DNA from: Rhodospirillales bacterium
GTDB lineage: Bacteria > Pseudomonadota > Alphaproteobacteria > Rhodospirillales > Casp-alpha2
Length of the DNA: 64,000 nucleotides
Assembly (NCBI GenBank): GCA_021775095.1
Contig: JAJFII010000103.1
Span: 124,001-188,000, forward strand
Direction: 5' to 3'
In this document: piece after piece, positions 29,098 to 38,894 of the stretch
How the letters are laid out: every line of letters starts with the position of its first letter
Position numbering within the stretch: the first letter of the stretch is position 1
Program-made: the position numbers and the translations under genes
Notes under the pieces: generated by a model
The model's input: the letters and a program-made list of their open reading frames with translations, nothing else
The model's database searches: none
What the model was told of the DNA's origin: nothing

Positions 29098-29595
29098 ATG
29101 GCGGCAGAAATTCCATTCAAGGAAGGCGATTTTGTTGTGTACCCCACCCACGGGGTCGGCAAAGTCGAGGCAATTGAGAAGCAGGAAATTGCAGGACATA
29201 AGCTGGAGTTGATTGTTATTACCTTTGATAAGGATCGCATGACCCTGCGTGTCCCAACGGATAAGGCGGCGACGTCTGGATTGCGTAAATTGAGTTCGCG
29301 CAAAATGATGGAAGAGGCGATGACCACATTGCGTGGACGGGCCCGGGTAAAACGCACCATGTGGAGCCGTCGCGCCCAGGAATATGAAGCAAAGATCAAC
29401 TCCGGTAATCCGGTTTCCATTGCCGAGGTCGTCCGTGATCTGCATCGTAATGTGGGACAACCGGACCAATCGTTCAGTGAACGTCAGATTTATGAGGCGG
29501 CCCGTGACCGGCTGGCCAGTGAACTGGCGGCTGTCGATAAGACTGATATGGAAGTGGCAACGGATAAGATGGTCCAGGTGCTGCAAGCCGCTTAA
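29098..29595 (+). CDS. carD: CarD-family transcription regulator
   Basis: This 165-residue protein stabilises RNA polymerase open complexes. The N-terminal Tudor-like RNAP-interacting domain contains FKEGDFVVYPTHGVGKVEAIE, and the C-terminal helical domain (from about residue 65) includes the conserved tryptophan in RTMWSRRAQEYEAKI, which contacts the -10 junction. The start has no strong ribosome site (AAAAGACT). A 277-bp spacer upstream, after the fdxA terminator, holds its own promoter; it also contains a small GAAGATC/GATCTTC hairpin near 28900. Confidence 0.95.
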   Translation: MAAEIPFKEGDFVVYPTHGVGKVEAIEKQEIAGHKLELIVITFDKDRMTLRVPTDKAATSGLRKLSSRKMMEEAMTTLRGRARVKRTMWSRRAQEYEAKINSGNPVSIAEVVRDLHRNVGQPDQSFSERQIYEAARDRLASELAAVDKTDMEVATDKMVQVLQAA

Positions 29596-29662
29596 CGGCT
29601 TATTTGATAGGCCCAGAACGCGCCCGATTATCCACGAATTGCACTGATCCCACCACGTATCA

Positions 29663-29688
29663 GCCCTGCCTTAACAGGCAGGGCTTTT
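29663..29688. terminator. Bidirectional terminator between carD and the M48 protease gene
   Basis: GCCCTGCC (29663-29670) pairs perfectly with GGCAGGGC (29677-29684) around TTAACA and is followed by TTTT. It lies between two convergent genes and abuts the stop codon of the protease gene. Confidence 0.85.
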
Positions 29689-31171
29689 ATTCGGCGATGA
29701 GTTTGACTGTTTGCCCGGCACTGGGTTGCTGGTTTTCGTCTAACGAGTTCAGGATACGAAACCATTCCTGTTGATATTTTTCCACCGGCATGTCCTTCGC
29801 CAGGGAAGCCACGGATTCCCCCTGACGCACCTTGTGGGTCCGAATTTTTAAGGGGCGGACGGCGGCGGCTTCGGACAGGCTCAGGCGGCGAAAGCTGTAG
29901 GTCGTGCGGCGAAATTCGGTACTTAATTTTTCCGTCGATTGCGGCGGTGTGATAAATGCCAACTGAAATATCTTGTCTTTGTCGCCTTCCATAACCAGCA
30001 GACGCACATCGCGCGTTCCGGCGCTGGCTTTTAACTGGCCGGCACCCGTCACCGCTGCCATGCCGTTAATTTCGAGGCTCTCAACCCCCTGAGGATTGAT
30101 GTTGCGGCCCCAGTGCGCTTCAAGATATTGTCGCAAACTGCCGGCCTGGCGGACGGCATCGGGATTGGCCATATCAAAAATAATACGGGCGTCGTCGGGG
30201 CCAATGGCGGTGACATTTTTGGTTGAATTAAACAGCACAAAATCGGGCGGAACCACATACTCGATGCGTAACGACGGATGGATAAACCGGCGCCCCTTGC
30301 GAACCCCCTGGGAGGGGTCATCACCAAAGACAATGCCGTCGATTTGGGCCAGGTAGGCGTCCCGCTGGATCAGCGGATTATCGACTTTTTTGGTTTTTGC
30401 CAGATGGATGGCCTGGGTGATCCGGTCTGAGGTCCGCGGGTGGGTCGACATGATGTTGTGACTGACCCCTTCTTCGCCGGCAGACTTCGCCTCGAGCTTG
30501 GAATGGGCGTCCAACTTTTTGAAAAATGTGGTCATACCGTCCGGGCTGTAACCGAGCCGCGATATATAACGCACACCAAGCATATCCGCTTCAAGTTCCT
30601 GTTCGCGGGAATACCCCTGGACGACGGCCTGGGCACCCATGGAGACCGCCTGACCGAGCCCCGACGGCACACCAACAGCGCTGCCAATGACGCCGAGAAC
30701 CGTAAGTCCGATGTTGGTCGCCATTGTTGTCGAATGGCGTTGGGCCGAATGGCGGGCGGTGATATGGCCAATCTCGTGCGCCAAAACGCCGGCCATTTCA
30801 GCTTCATTTTCGGCCAGGGCCAGGAGCCCCCGGGTGATATAGACGTAACCGCCGGGCAGGGCGAAGGCATTGACCTTCGGGTCATTAAGGATGGTGAAGG
30901 TATAGGCAAGGTCCGGGACTTCTGAAACCGCAGCCAATCCCTTGCCGATCCGGTTGACATAGGATTGCAGCGCTGCATCGGGATATTCACCGCCAAATCC
31001 CTTGATAATTTTGGGATGTTCGGTCGCACCGACCTTTTTTTCTTCGTCCTCGGACATGAACGCCGTAAAACTTTGATTACCCGTCGCCCGGTTGGTCGAA
31101 CAGGCCGAGAGCAGGACAACCGCGCCAAGCGCCAACAGGCTGAGATAGTGAGATCGGCAAAAAATCATCAT
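29687..31171 (-). CDS. M48-family metalloprotease, lipoprotein with LysM-like C-terminus
   Basis: This envelope protease has about 494 residues. A lipoprotein signal with lipobox LSACS lies near residues 20-24, followed by the M48 zinc site HEIGHITARH near 130-140 and the third ligand in ELEAD. A TPR-free tail ends in a LysM-like segment (THKVRQGESVASLAK, about 440-455). Relatives include BepA-like and Oma1-like quality-control proteases. The ATG at 31171 is preferred to one at 31210 because AGGAA precedes it and the signal peptide then starts normally. It is predicted to sit in the periplasm attached to the outer membrane. Confidence 0.92.
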   Translation of the reverse strand: MMIFCRSHYLSLLALGAVVLLSACSTNRATGNQSFTAFMSEDEEKKVGATEHPKIIKGFGGEYPDAALQSYVNRIGKGLAAVSEVPDLAYTFTILNDPKVNAFALPGGYVYITRGLLALAENEAEMAGVLAHEIGHITARHSAQRHSTTMATNIGLTVLGVIGSAVGVPSGLGQAVSMGAQAVVQGYSREQELEADMLGVRYISRLGYSPDGMTTFFKKLDAHSKLEAKSAGEEGVSHNIMSTHPRTSDRITQAIHLAKTKKVDNPLIQRDAYLAQIDGIVFGDDPSQGVRKGRRFIHPSLRIEYVVPPDFVLFNSTKNVTAIGPDDARIIFDMANPDAVRQAGSLRQYLEAHWGRNINPQGVESLEINGMAAVTGAGQLKASAGTRDVRLLVMEGDKDKIFQLAFITPPQSTEKLSTEFRRTTYSFRRLSLSEAAAVRPLKIRTHKVRQGESVASLAKDMPVEKYQQEWFRILNSLDENQQPSAGQTVKLIAE

Positions 31172-31272
31172 CAAATTCCTGGTCCCATAGGCCTTATTTC
31201 TGTTCCACATGACTGTTCAAGGTCTGATTATGAAACCCATTGGGCTTTCCGGCAAGCTTTCTGGTGGCGGAT

Positions 31273-32202
31273 TTAGGCGTCCGTCGGACGGACGGCGGTT
31301 GTCGGGGAACGGGTGTTTTTGTGCAGCGCTTCGCGCCTGGAGATAAACAGGGACGAGGAAAATATGACGGCGGCACCGACCCAGGTCCAACTGTCGGCAA
31401 CTTCGCCAAAGGCCACCCAACCGATCACGACGGCAAACAAAAGGCGTGAAAAATCGTAGGGCACGATCGCTGATGCGTCGCCCCGGGCATAGGCGTTTAC
31501 CAACATCAGATGACCGCCAACCGCAATCGGACCCATGGCGAGGATCCATCCCCACAGTGCCGGGGCTGGCATTTCCCAGATAAATAATGCCGGAATCAAG
31601 GCGATGGGGGTCATCAGCAGGTTCATATAAAAAACAATTTTATGGGGGCTTTCCGTGCGGCTCAGGGTTTTGATGTTCAAAATTGAGATGCCGATAAAAC
31701 CGGCACCGAGCAACGCCAGCCAACTGCCCAGGGACATTTCGATGATTCCCGGGCGGACGATGATCAAGGCACCGACAAAACCAATGAACGTCGCCGTCCA
31801 GCGCCGCGCGCGAACGGTTTCCTTTAAAAACAGGGCGGCACCGACGGTCGCGAATATGGGGGCCATGAAACCCAACGCCGTTACCTCCGCCAGGGGAATT
31901 AGGGAAATTGCCCAAAACCACGTCATGAGGGCGCCCGTACTTATCGCCGCCCGGAAACAGTACAAGCCGAACTTGTCGGTCCTGATATTCGGCCAGCCGG
32001 CGCGATAGGCCCAGGGCAGCATGCAGATCAGGGCCAACGCCATTCGAAAAAAGGCAATCATGTTCGGGTGCAGGCCTTCGAGGGCCAAGTGTCTGGCGAT
32101 GGCCGCCAGCACCGACATCAGTCCGCAGGAGCCGACCATCCATAAGGCACCCTGGACAATCGGTGGCACGGCGTAACGCGGTGGGGCGGTCAAGTCGGTC
32201 AA
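31273..32202 (-). CDS. DMT-superfamily permease (EamA domains)
   Basis: This 309-residue protein has ten hydrophobic helices in two EamA repeats, as in metabolite exporters of the drug/metabolite transporter family. Patterns include PNMIAFFRMALALICMLPW and GALIIVRPGI in the first repeat, and the second repeat ends near FGEVADSWTWVGAAVIFSS. A TTG at 32202 is the most likely start since no ATG precedes the first helix. It starts 5 bp past the stop of the upstream MlrC-like gene on the same strand, suggesting joint transcription and transport of a related compound. Confidence 0.88.
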   Translation of the reverse strand: MTDLTAPPRYAVPPIVQGALWMVGSCGLMSVLAAIARHLALEGLHPNMIAFFRMALALICMLPWAYRAGWPNIRTDKFGLYCFRAAISTGALMTWFWAISLIPLAEVTALGFMAPIFATVGAALFLKETVRARRWTATFIGFVGALIIVRPGIIEMSLGSWLALLGAGFIGISILNIKTLSRTESPHKIVFYMNLLMTPIALIPALFIWEMPAPALWGWILAMGPIAVGGHLMLVNAYARGDASAIVPYDFSRLLFAVVIGWVAFGEVADSWTWVGAAVIFSSSLFISRREALHKNTRSPTTAVRPTDA

Positions 32203-32206
32203 TGGG

Positions 32207-33709
32207 TTATTCTAAATCCAGGGGGAAGATCGGGCGGCGCAAAAATTTGTAAGGAAGTTTTGTTATATCCTCCGTCGCCAGGGCACCGCAATCAACAATC
32301 AGCACCTGACGGGCAATGGGTTCGAACGCCGCGCGAAAATGTTGCATGGATTTGACGACAATCACGTCCCGCCGCCGGGGATCGATACCCGCGTGGGTAA
32401 AGGTTTCCAGCTCCGTGACCTGGACGCAATTTGAGGTGATCAGAACATCAATAGTGGCGATCCGGAAAACCACCGTCGGCCCGAGGTTCTGCCAGGTGCC
32501 CTGTGCATAGGGGCCGCCGGCCAAATAGTGTCCCGACGTTATGTGTTCAACCCGCCCCGTAGCAAACAGCGGCGGGCCATAGCGCGGGTCGGTTTTGCCA
32601 CCAATGAAAAGCGACAGTTCAGCGCCTTCACCGGCGGCGATTAGCTGCGCCGCAGCCGCCGGATCATAAAGGCTGCCAAAGGCGGCGGTGCCAATTTTTG
32701 CGTCGAGCAGCCCTTTGAGAAGATGGGTTGAATCCCCATAGGCACCGGCACCCGGATTGTCCGCGTGATCGGCAATGACAATGGGGCCGGATCCCGCTGC
32801 GGCCGGATCCTGGCGGGCCTGATTTAGCACCGCCATACAGGCCGCAACGGACAGATAAGTGTTGGAATCGAAATGCCGGTGCTGCCAGGCAAAATCCATA
32901 AAGTGATCGGCCATTGCCGCATAGGACAAATTGTCACCATCCGTGGTGATGGTGACACTGGGACCGGCCTGTTCCAGATCGGTCAGCGGAAATCCGGCAC
33001 ACAAACTGATGGTGAGCAAGCTGTCGTCTTGATCTTCCAGGGCATCGGCCTGGGCAAGAAGTTGGGTCATGGGGTTTTCTGTCGTCGTCCGGCCATGGTC
33101 GAGCCCGGTGACCATGGCGCGTCGCGCGAGCCGCGTGCGGGGGGTAATTTCCCGGCGCATGGTGCGTTCCAGGATCGCCGCCGCCCGCATCACGGTCGCG
33201 ATCTGGTCGACATGGGGATAGGTGCGGTAGGCACAGAAGATATCCCCATTATCGACCATACGATCGGTTACATTTGCGTGCAGATCGAGGGTGACAGCAA
33301 GCGGGATATCTGGACCCAGGCAGGCCCGCAACTGCTGCAGAAGCAGACCTTCAGCATCATAATCATCAACGGTTGCCATGGCCCCGTGCAGGTTTAATAA
33401 AACCCCGTCAATGCGGTGTTTTTCCTGGTCGGCGGTGTGTAACAGTCGATCCGCGCAGAGCGCCCAGAGATCGCGCTCAACCGGCCCGGACGGGGTGGCG
33501 GTGGCGGCCACCGTATAAATAAGGTGCCAGTCAAACCGTTCTGCGGCTTTTTGCATTCCGGCCGGTTCCAGATTGCTCGATGCGGTTTTTGCGGCGATTT
33601 CATCACCGAACAGTAGCAAATCGTTTTCGAAATTTTCAAGGGTCGTCGGCCGCCGACTGAAGGTCGCCGTTTCGTGCGAAATAAAACCCGTAAGAACACA
33701 AAAAGCCAT
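32207..33709 (-). CDS. MlrC-like M81 family metallopeptidase (copy 1)
   Basis: This protein of about 500 residues has an N-terminal M81 domain and a C-terminal MlrC domain. Zinc-site motifs are ISHETATF near the N-terminus, TLDLHANVTDRM and YRTYPHVDQ. The family includes microcystinase MlrC, which cleaves linear microcystin, but most members act on unknown peptides or amides. The N-terminal motif is ISHETATF where copy 2 (36785) has the common HETNTF. The start is uncertain (a GTG at 33745 is also open); 33709 fits the family length. It is divergent from the M20 peptidase gene. Confidence 0.88.
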   Translation of the reverse strand: MAFCVLTGFISHETATFSRRPTTLENFENDLLLFGDEIAAKTASSNLEPAGMQKAAERFDWHLIYTVAATATPSGPVERDLWALCADRLLHTADQEKHRIDGVLLNLHGAMATVDDYDAEGLLLQQLRACLGPDIPLAVTLDLHANVTDRMVDNGDIFCAYRTYPHVDQIATVMRAAAILERTMRREITPRTRLARRAMVTGLDHGRTTTENPMTQLLAQADALEDQDDSLLTISLCAGFPLTDLEQAGPSVTITTDGDNLSYAAMADHFMDFAWQHRHFDSNTYLSVAACMAVLNQARQDPAAAGSGPIVIADHADNPGAGAYGDSTHLLKGLLDAKIGTAAFGSLYDPAAAAQLIAAGEGAELSLFIGGKTDPRYGPPLFATGRVEHITSGHYLAGGPYAQGTWQNLGPTVVFRIATIDVLITSNCVQVTELETFTHAGIDPRRRDVIVVKSMQHFRAAFEPIARQVLIVDCGALATEDITKLPYKFLRRPIFPLDLE

Positions 33710-33901
33710 GCCATATTCATAGGTTATCGGCTGGTGCTTTCCCACCGGAAAATGTTTAAAACGGCCTTTCAGAATGGTTCGTCAGGCTGTATCTAAGAGG
33801 GGATCAGGGCGAACCCCCGACCGGTACCGGTATCTGCGGACGGGCGGGCAATTACCCGTGATTTGCAATTTTCAAAACGACAGAGATGCGAAGGCCTGCA
33901 G

Positions 33902-35302
33902 GTGAACCGACAAAACGCAATTGCCCGCGCCGAAACCTATTTTGACGACGGCTCGTTTTTTGCCGACCTGGCGCGCCGGGTCGCTTTTCGCACGGAAAGC
34001 CAGGAACCGGATCAATCGCCTGAGCTTTTAAGGTATCTGACCGATGAAATGATGCCGTGCCTTAAACAACTGGGTTTTGACTGCGAAGTATTGCCCAACC
34101 CGGTCGACGCAGGTGGCCCGTTTTTAGTGGCCGAGCGCCTGGAAGGGCCGCTGTTACCAACGGTTTTTACCTATGGTCATGGCGATGTGGTCCGTGGGTA
34201 CGATGACCAATGGGCCGACGGTTTGCGCCCCTGGCAACTGGTCGCCCGGGACGGCCGTTGGTATGGCCGTGGAACGGCGGATAACAAAGGTCAGCACACC
34301 ATTAATCTGGCGGCATTGGCGGCCGTGCTCGAGGAACGGGGGTCCTTGGGTTTTAACGTTAAACTTGTCCTCGAAACCGGCGAAGAAAGAGGTTCCCCCG
34401 GGCTCCGGGAGTTTTGCGCGCAAAACCGTGATCGTCTGCAGGCCGATGTGCTGATTGCCTCTGATGGCCCGAGGCTCTCGCCCGCCCGTCCGACCCTGTT
34501 TATGGGATCGCGTGGCGTCTTCAATTTTAAAATGAGCCTGAACCTGCGCCAGGGTGCCCATCATTCGGGCAACTGGGGCGGGTTGCTGGCCAATCCGGGG
34601 ATTATTTTGGCCCATGCCCTGACCACCATCGTTTCAAAAAAAGGTGAAGTTCTGGTCGCCGGTTTGCGGCCGCCGGAAGCCATGTCCAACTCGGTGCGCG
34701 CGGCAATTGCCGACCTGGCGGTCGACGGCGGGGACGACGCGCCGGACATTGACTGCCAGTGGGGTGAGCCCGGTTTAACCGCCGGAGAAAAAGTCTTCGG
34801 CTGGAATACCTTTGAGGTTTTGGCCTACAAGACGGGCAATCCCAATGCGCCGGTTAACGCCATTCCGCCAAGCGCCGAGGCGGTTTGCCACATACGGTAT
34901 GTGCCGCCGACCGATCCCAAACAGTTTTTGCCGGCCCTGCGCCGGCATTTGAATGACCAGGGTTACCCGGCGGTTGAACTTGAAGCCCTGCGTGATACCC
35001 TGCCGGCGACCCGACTGGACCCGGACCACCCCTGGGTGAAATGGGCCGTCGCCTGCATTGAACAGACGACCGGCGCGGCGGTGGATGTTCTGCCCAATCT
35101 GGGAGGGTCCCTGCCCAATGATGCATTTTCTGAGATTTTGGCGATGCCGACGGTTTGGGTCCCCCATAGTTATGCGTCCTGTTCGCAACACGCGCCCAAC
35201 GAACATATCCTGGAATCCGTGAGCCGGGATGCCCTGGCGGTGATGGCAGGGATCTGGTGGGATTTGGGTGCCGGCCAGACACCTGTCGACAGAAAGGACT
35301 GA
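33902..35302 (+). CDS. M20-family metallopeptidase
   Basis: This zinc-dependent peptidase or amidohydrolase has about 466 residues. The metal-site series is visible: TYGHGDVV (His), GRGTADNKGQH (Asp) and LETGEERGSPG (general base Glu plus ligand). GTG at 33902 is chosen because AAGG lies 7 nt upstream; the frame is open to 33863. The amidase gene follows almost immediately, and MlrC-like genes lie on both sides, so the cluster appears devoted to hydrolysis of peptide or amide substrates. Confidence 0.92.
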   Translation: MNRQNAIARAETYFDDGSFFADLARRVAFRTESQEPDQSPELLRYLTDEMMPCLKQLGFDCEVLPNPVDAGGPFLVAERLEGPLLPTVFTYGHGDVVRGYDDQWADGLRPWQLVARDGRWYGRGTADNKGQHTINLAALAAVLEERGSLGFNVKLVLETGEERGSPGLREFCAQNRDRLQADVLIASDGPRLSPARPTLFMGSRGVFNFKMSLNLRQGAHHSGNWGGLLANPGIILAHALTTIVSKKGEVLVAGLRPPEAMSNSVRAAIADLAVDGGDDAPDIDCQWGEPGLTAGEKVFGWNTFEVLAYKTGNPNAPVNAIPPSAEAVCHIRYVPPTDPKQFLPALRRHLNDQGYPAVELEALRDTLPATRLDPDHPWVKWAVACIEQTTGAAVDVLPNLGGSLPNDAFSEILAMPTVWVPHSYASCSQHAPNEHILESVSRDALAVMAGIWWDLGAGQTPVDRKD

Positions 35303-35345
35303 ACCCATGCCGATAAATTCTCCGATTAAACAAAGGAACGAAGCC

Positions 35346-36776
35346 ATGTCTTTATGTGATTTGGATGCCGTTGAACAACGCCGCCGCATTGGCACCAAAG
35401 AAATTTCACCGGTCGAACTGCTGGAAAGTTCACTGCACCGGATCGAGGCCGTCAACGGCACCGTCAACGCGGTGGTTGCGATCGATTTGGATCGGGCCAG
35501 GGCGGCAGCCAAAAGTGCGGAAAAAGCCGTGCGGGATGGCGATGATCTGGGGCTTTTGCACGGCTTGCCGCTCGGCATAAAGGATCTGGAGGCGACGGCC
35601 GGACTGCGGACCACCTATGGATCCTTGATCTACGAAAATCACGTGCCCGACGCCGACGACCTATCGGTTGCCAATCTGCGTGAAGAAGGGGCAATCATCC
35701 TGGCAAAAACCAACACCCCTGAATTTGGGGCCGGTGCCAATACCCGCAACAGCGTTTACGGGGCCACCGGCAACCCCTTTAATCCGCAATTGACCCCGGC
35801 CGGTTCGTCCGGCGGATCGGCGGCGGCCCTCGCCTGTGGCATGGTCTCGCTGGCCAGTGGTTCCGATTACGGCGGCAGCCTCAGGACCCCGGCGGGGTTT
35901 TGCGGGGTCACCGGGTTTCGTCCGTCGCCCGGCGTGGTCCCGGTGCCTAAGCGTGCCGTCGCCCTGAACCCCTATTCCGTACAGGGCGGCATGGGGCGCA
36001 CGGTTGGTGATGTGTCGCTGATGATTGCCGCCTTAACCAGTGCCGATATTGGCGACCCCTTTTCCCAGTCGGTGGACAGCGAACTGCTCGAACCGCTGGG
36101 CGACATTGATCTGGGATCCCTGCGGGTTGCCTTTTCCGAGGATCTGGGTTGCGCCCCCGTCGATAACTCAATTCGCCAGGTGTTTACCGACAAATGTGCG
36201 GCCTTTCGCGGGGTTTTTGCTGAAGCCCACGACCGCGATCCTGATTTGGCCGACGTACACGAAACCTTCGAAATTACCCGGGGCGTAAATTTTATCAGCG
36301 CCCATGCGGAACGGGTCAGGAAGCACCGGGATATTCTTGGTCCCAACGTCATTGATAATGTGACCCGCGGTCAGGAATATTCGGCCGCCGACGTCGGCTG
36401 GGCCAATGCCCAACAATCGAAGATTTATCAAAATGTCCTGGCGATGTTTGATGAGGTGGATTTGCTCATTTGCCCGACCGCCGCGGTTTCACCGTTCCCC
36501 CACGAAAACTGGTTTGTCGAAGAAATCAACGGTGAAAAGATGCCGACTTATATGCGCTGGCTGGCGCTCAGTTATGGTCTGACCCTGGCCCTTCCGGCGG
36601 TTTGTTCCCTGCCCGTTGGTGTCGATCACAAAGGCATGCCCTTCGGCATTCAGATCGCTGGCCCCAATGGTTCGGACCGGTTTGTCCTGCAGGCCGCTTA
36701 TGCTCTTGAAACATATTTGGCAAACCAGCCGACACTGACCCGGCCGATTCCCGATTTAGCGGCTTTGGCGGGTTAG
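35346..36776 (+). CDS. Amidase (amidase signature family)
   Basis: This protein of about 476 residues is an amidase-signature hydrolase with the Ser-cisSer-Lys triad: lysine in GIKDLEATAG near residue 80, cis-serine in PAGSSGGSAAA and nucleophile in GSDYGGSLRTPA. Two in-frame ATGs, 35307 and 35346, each have AAAGGA about 8 nt upstream; the second gives the family-like N-terminus. The gene lies between the M20 peptidase and the second MlrC-like gene, with short spacing on both sides, indicating one operon. Substrate is unknown. Confidence 0.93.
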   Translation: MSLCDLDAVEQRRRIGTKEISPVELLESSLHRIEAVNGTVNAVVAIDLDRARAAAKSAEKAVRDGDDLGLLHGLPLGIKDLEATAGLRTTYGSLIYENHVPDADDLSVANLREEGAIILAKTNTPEFGAGANTRNSVYGATGNPFNPQLTPAGSSGGSAAALACGMVSLASGSDYGGSLRTPAGFCGVTGFRPSPGVVPVPKRAVALNPYSVQGGMGRTVGDVSLMIAALTSADIGDPFSQSVDSELLEPLGDIDLGSLRVAFSEDLGCAPVDNSIRQVFTDKCAAFRGVFAEAHDRDPDLADVHETFEITRGVNFISAHAERVRKHRDILGPNVIDNVTRGQEYSAADVGWANAQQSKIYQNVLAMFDEVDLLICPTAAVSPFPHENWFVEEINGEKMPTYMRWLALSYGLTLALPAVCSLPVGVDHKGMPFGIQIAGPNGSDRFVLQAAYALETYLANQPTLTRPIPDLAALAG

Positions 36777-36784
36777 GAAAGGGG

Positions 36785-38269
36785 ATGGCAAAACGCATCC
36801 TGGTCGCTGGTTTTATGCATGAGACCAATACCTTTAGCCAACTGCCGACAACGCTTGAGTCCTATAAGGCGCGGTCCCTGTACTACGGTGATCAGGTGGT
36901 CAGCCAGATGCGTGGCACAAAAACCGAGATCGCCGCCTTCATCGATGCCAGCCAACGCTACGGCTGGCAAACAACCTATCCGGTGCTGGCCAATGCGACG
37001 CCGTCGGGGCGGGTCACCAAGGAGACCTTCGAGCTCATAAGCAACCGGATTGTCGATACCCTCAAGGATCAAGGGCCTTTCGACGGTGTCTGTCTGGCCT
37101 TGCACGGGGCCATGGTCTGCACCCATACGGCGGACGGCGAAGGCGAATTGCTGCGCCGCGTCCGCCAGGTCATTGGTACCGACGTGCCCATCGCCATGAC
37201 CCTGGACCTGCATGCAAACATCACCGATCAAATGGCCCGGGCGGCCGATATTATTACCATTTACAAAACCTACCCGCACATTGACCAATACGAGACCGCG
37301 ACCGAGGCGGCGGGTTTATTGCAGCGGACCCTGGCCGGCGAAATCAAACCCCATACGGTGGTTTCTCGCGGCCAATTGCTGGACGGGGCGGACCATGGTC
37401 GAACCACCCAGCCCGGGCCCATGCTCGAAGCCCTGGCTAGTGCCAAACTTGGGGTTGGCCAGGGCGATGGTGTGTTATCGAGTTCCGTTGCCGCCGGTTT
37501 TCCCTGGGCGGATATTTACGATTCGGGACCCAGTGTGGTGGTGGTTGGCGACGGGCACTCGGCCAGCCATAAGGACCTGGCCGATCAGGTAATGGCGGAA
37601 ATTTGGCAAAGCCGGAACCGTTTGACCATTGATCCGTGGACCATAGAACAGGCCATTGCCGCCATCCAGTCGGCTGGTCCGCGCAAAGCCCCCCTGGTCC
37701 TGGCGGATTTTGCTGACAATCCCGGTGGCGGCGGTTATGGCGACGCAACCCGTCTGTTGAAGGCGATGATCGACGCCAACGTTCAGGATGCGGTCTTCGG
37801 GTTGCTGTATGATCCTGTCGCCGTGCAAACCTGTGTCGAACAGGGGCTTGGTGCCCATGTGGTGGTCGCCATCGGCGGCAAAATTGACGCCCGTTACGGC
37901 ACCCCCCTTCCGGTGACTGGCCACGTGGTGGCAGTCACCGATGGATCCTTGACCCTGCAGGGCCCGATGATGGCCGGGTCGCGTATTTGCATGGGGCCGA
38001 CGGTTGTTTTGCAGGTCGGCGGCATCGAGATTTTGATCACCAGCCGGCGGTTTCAGCTTTATGACCTGCAATTTTTTGAACACGCCAATATTGACCCCCG
38101 AAAAAAAGCCGTTGTCGTGGTCAAATCGGCCCACCATTTCAGGGCGGCATTTGCCCCGATCGCATCCGAAGTGATCATCGTCGACGGCGGCGGCCTGACG
38201 TCGCGCAATTATCGGCAGTTGGATTACCAGAACGTCCGTCGGCCGGTCTACCCGCTGGACCTCGATTGA
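36785..38269 (+). CDS. MlrC-like M81 family metallopeptidase (copy 2)
   Basis: This 494-residue protein has the canonical family start MAKRILVAGFMHETNTFS, zinc-site motifs TLDLHANITDQM and YKTYPHIDQYE, and a C-terminal MlrC domain ending in RPVYPLDLD. It is a paralogue of the gene at 32207, sharing motif order and the C-terminal RRP-PLDL ending. A GGAAAGGGG site precedes the ATG, 8 bp after the amidase stop. The two paralogues bracket the M20-amidase pair on opposite strands. Confidence 0.92.
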   Translation: MAKRILVAGFMHETNTFSQLPTTLESYKARSLYYGDQVVSQMRGTKTEIAAFIDASQRYGWQTTYPVLANATPSGRVTKETFELISNRIVDTLKDQGPFDGVCLALHGAMVCTHTADGEGELLRRVRQVIGTDVPIAMTLDLHANITDQMARAADIITIYKTYPHIDQYETATEAAGLLQRTLAGEIKPHTVVSRGQLLDGADHGRTTQPGPMLEALASAKLGVGQGDGVLSSSVAAGFPWADIYDSGPSVVVVGDGHSASHKDLADQVMAEIWQSRNRLTIDPWTIEQAIAAIQSAGPRKAPLVLADFADNPGGGGYGDATRLLKAMIDANVQDAVFGLLYDPVAVQTCVEQGLGAHVVVAIGGKIDARYGTPLPVTGHVVAVTDGSLTLQGPMMAGSRICMGPTVVLQVGGIEILITSRRFQLYDLQFFEHANIDPRKKAVVVVKSAHHFRAAFAPIASEVIIVDGGGLTSRNYRQLDYQNVRRPVYPLDLD

Positions 38270-38272
38270 AAG

Positions 38273-38878
38273 TTAAAGCCTGACCTGGCGGAAGGTCAGG
38301 TTAACGCGCGGCCCCAGGATTTTTTTTGTTTTCGCCAAGGCATGTTGCCAATGGTGCTGGATCGGCCCGGCCATCAACAGCAGGCTGGCGTCCGTTAACG
38401 CGACCGCCAGGGTTTGGGTATTGTCCTGTTTGCGGCGGAAGCGAAACCGCCGGGTCGCGCCTAAATTTAAAGAGGCAATGGCCGGATTAAGCCCCAGTTC
38501 GGGTTCGTCGTCGCTGTGCCAGGACATGCTGTCGCGGCCATCCCGATAGTAGTTCAACAGGACCGTATTAAACCGCTGACCGGTCAGGGATTCGACCTTT
38601 TGCCGCAACCCGTCGACCAGCGGGTCCCAGGTCCTGGCTGGGTGTTCGATGCCCGAATAGGTATAGGGCGCATCGCCGTACCAGGTCGTCAGGCGGGGCA
38701 TGGCGATGGTCCGGCCAAATAACGTCAGGGTTTCCTGCTGCCAGTCGCTTTGATCGATCAGCTTTTGCAAGGTCCGTGCACTTTCCGGGGCGGCGAAGAC
38801 GTCCCTGAACACCGACAATTCACCGTCCGCCATATCAATGGCGACGCCAGGCTGTGAAAGTGGGGGGGCCAACATCAT
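38273..38878 (-). CDS. alkB: Alpha-ketoglutarate-dependent dioxygenase AlkB
   Basis: This oxidative demethylase for alkylated DNA or RNA bases has about 201 residues. The double-stranded beta-helix Fe(II) site is visible as WHSDDE (His and Asp) and PIQHHWQHAL (His), followed by the 2-oxoglutarate-binding arginines in RVNLTFRQV. The ATG at 38878 has AGGCAGG upstream and avoids overlap with the next gene; the frame is open to 38935. No Ada gene is nearby. It converges on the MlrC copy 2 gene with only 3 bp between stops. Confidence 0.92.
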   Translation of the reverse strand: MMLAPPLSQPGVAIDMADGELSVFRDVFAAPESARTLQKLIDQSDWQQETLTLFGRTIAMPRLTTWYGDAPYTYSGIEHPARTWDPLVDGLRQKVESLTGQRFNTVLLNYYRDGRDSMSWHSDDEPELGLNPAIASLNLGATRRFRFRRKQDNTQTLAVALTDASLLLMAGPIQHHWQHALAKTKKILGPRVNLTFRQVRL

Positions 38879-38894
38879 ATGCCGATTTACCTGC

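Noticed and set aside
38279-38300. 8-bp hairpin at the convergent ends of MlrC copy 2 and alkB as a terminator
   Set aside because: It lies in the 3' coding end of alkB and has no T tract; it may be chance.
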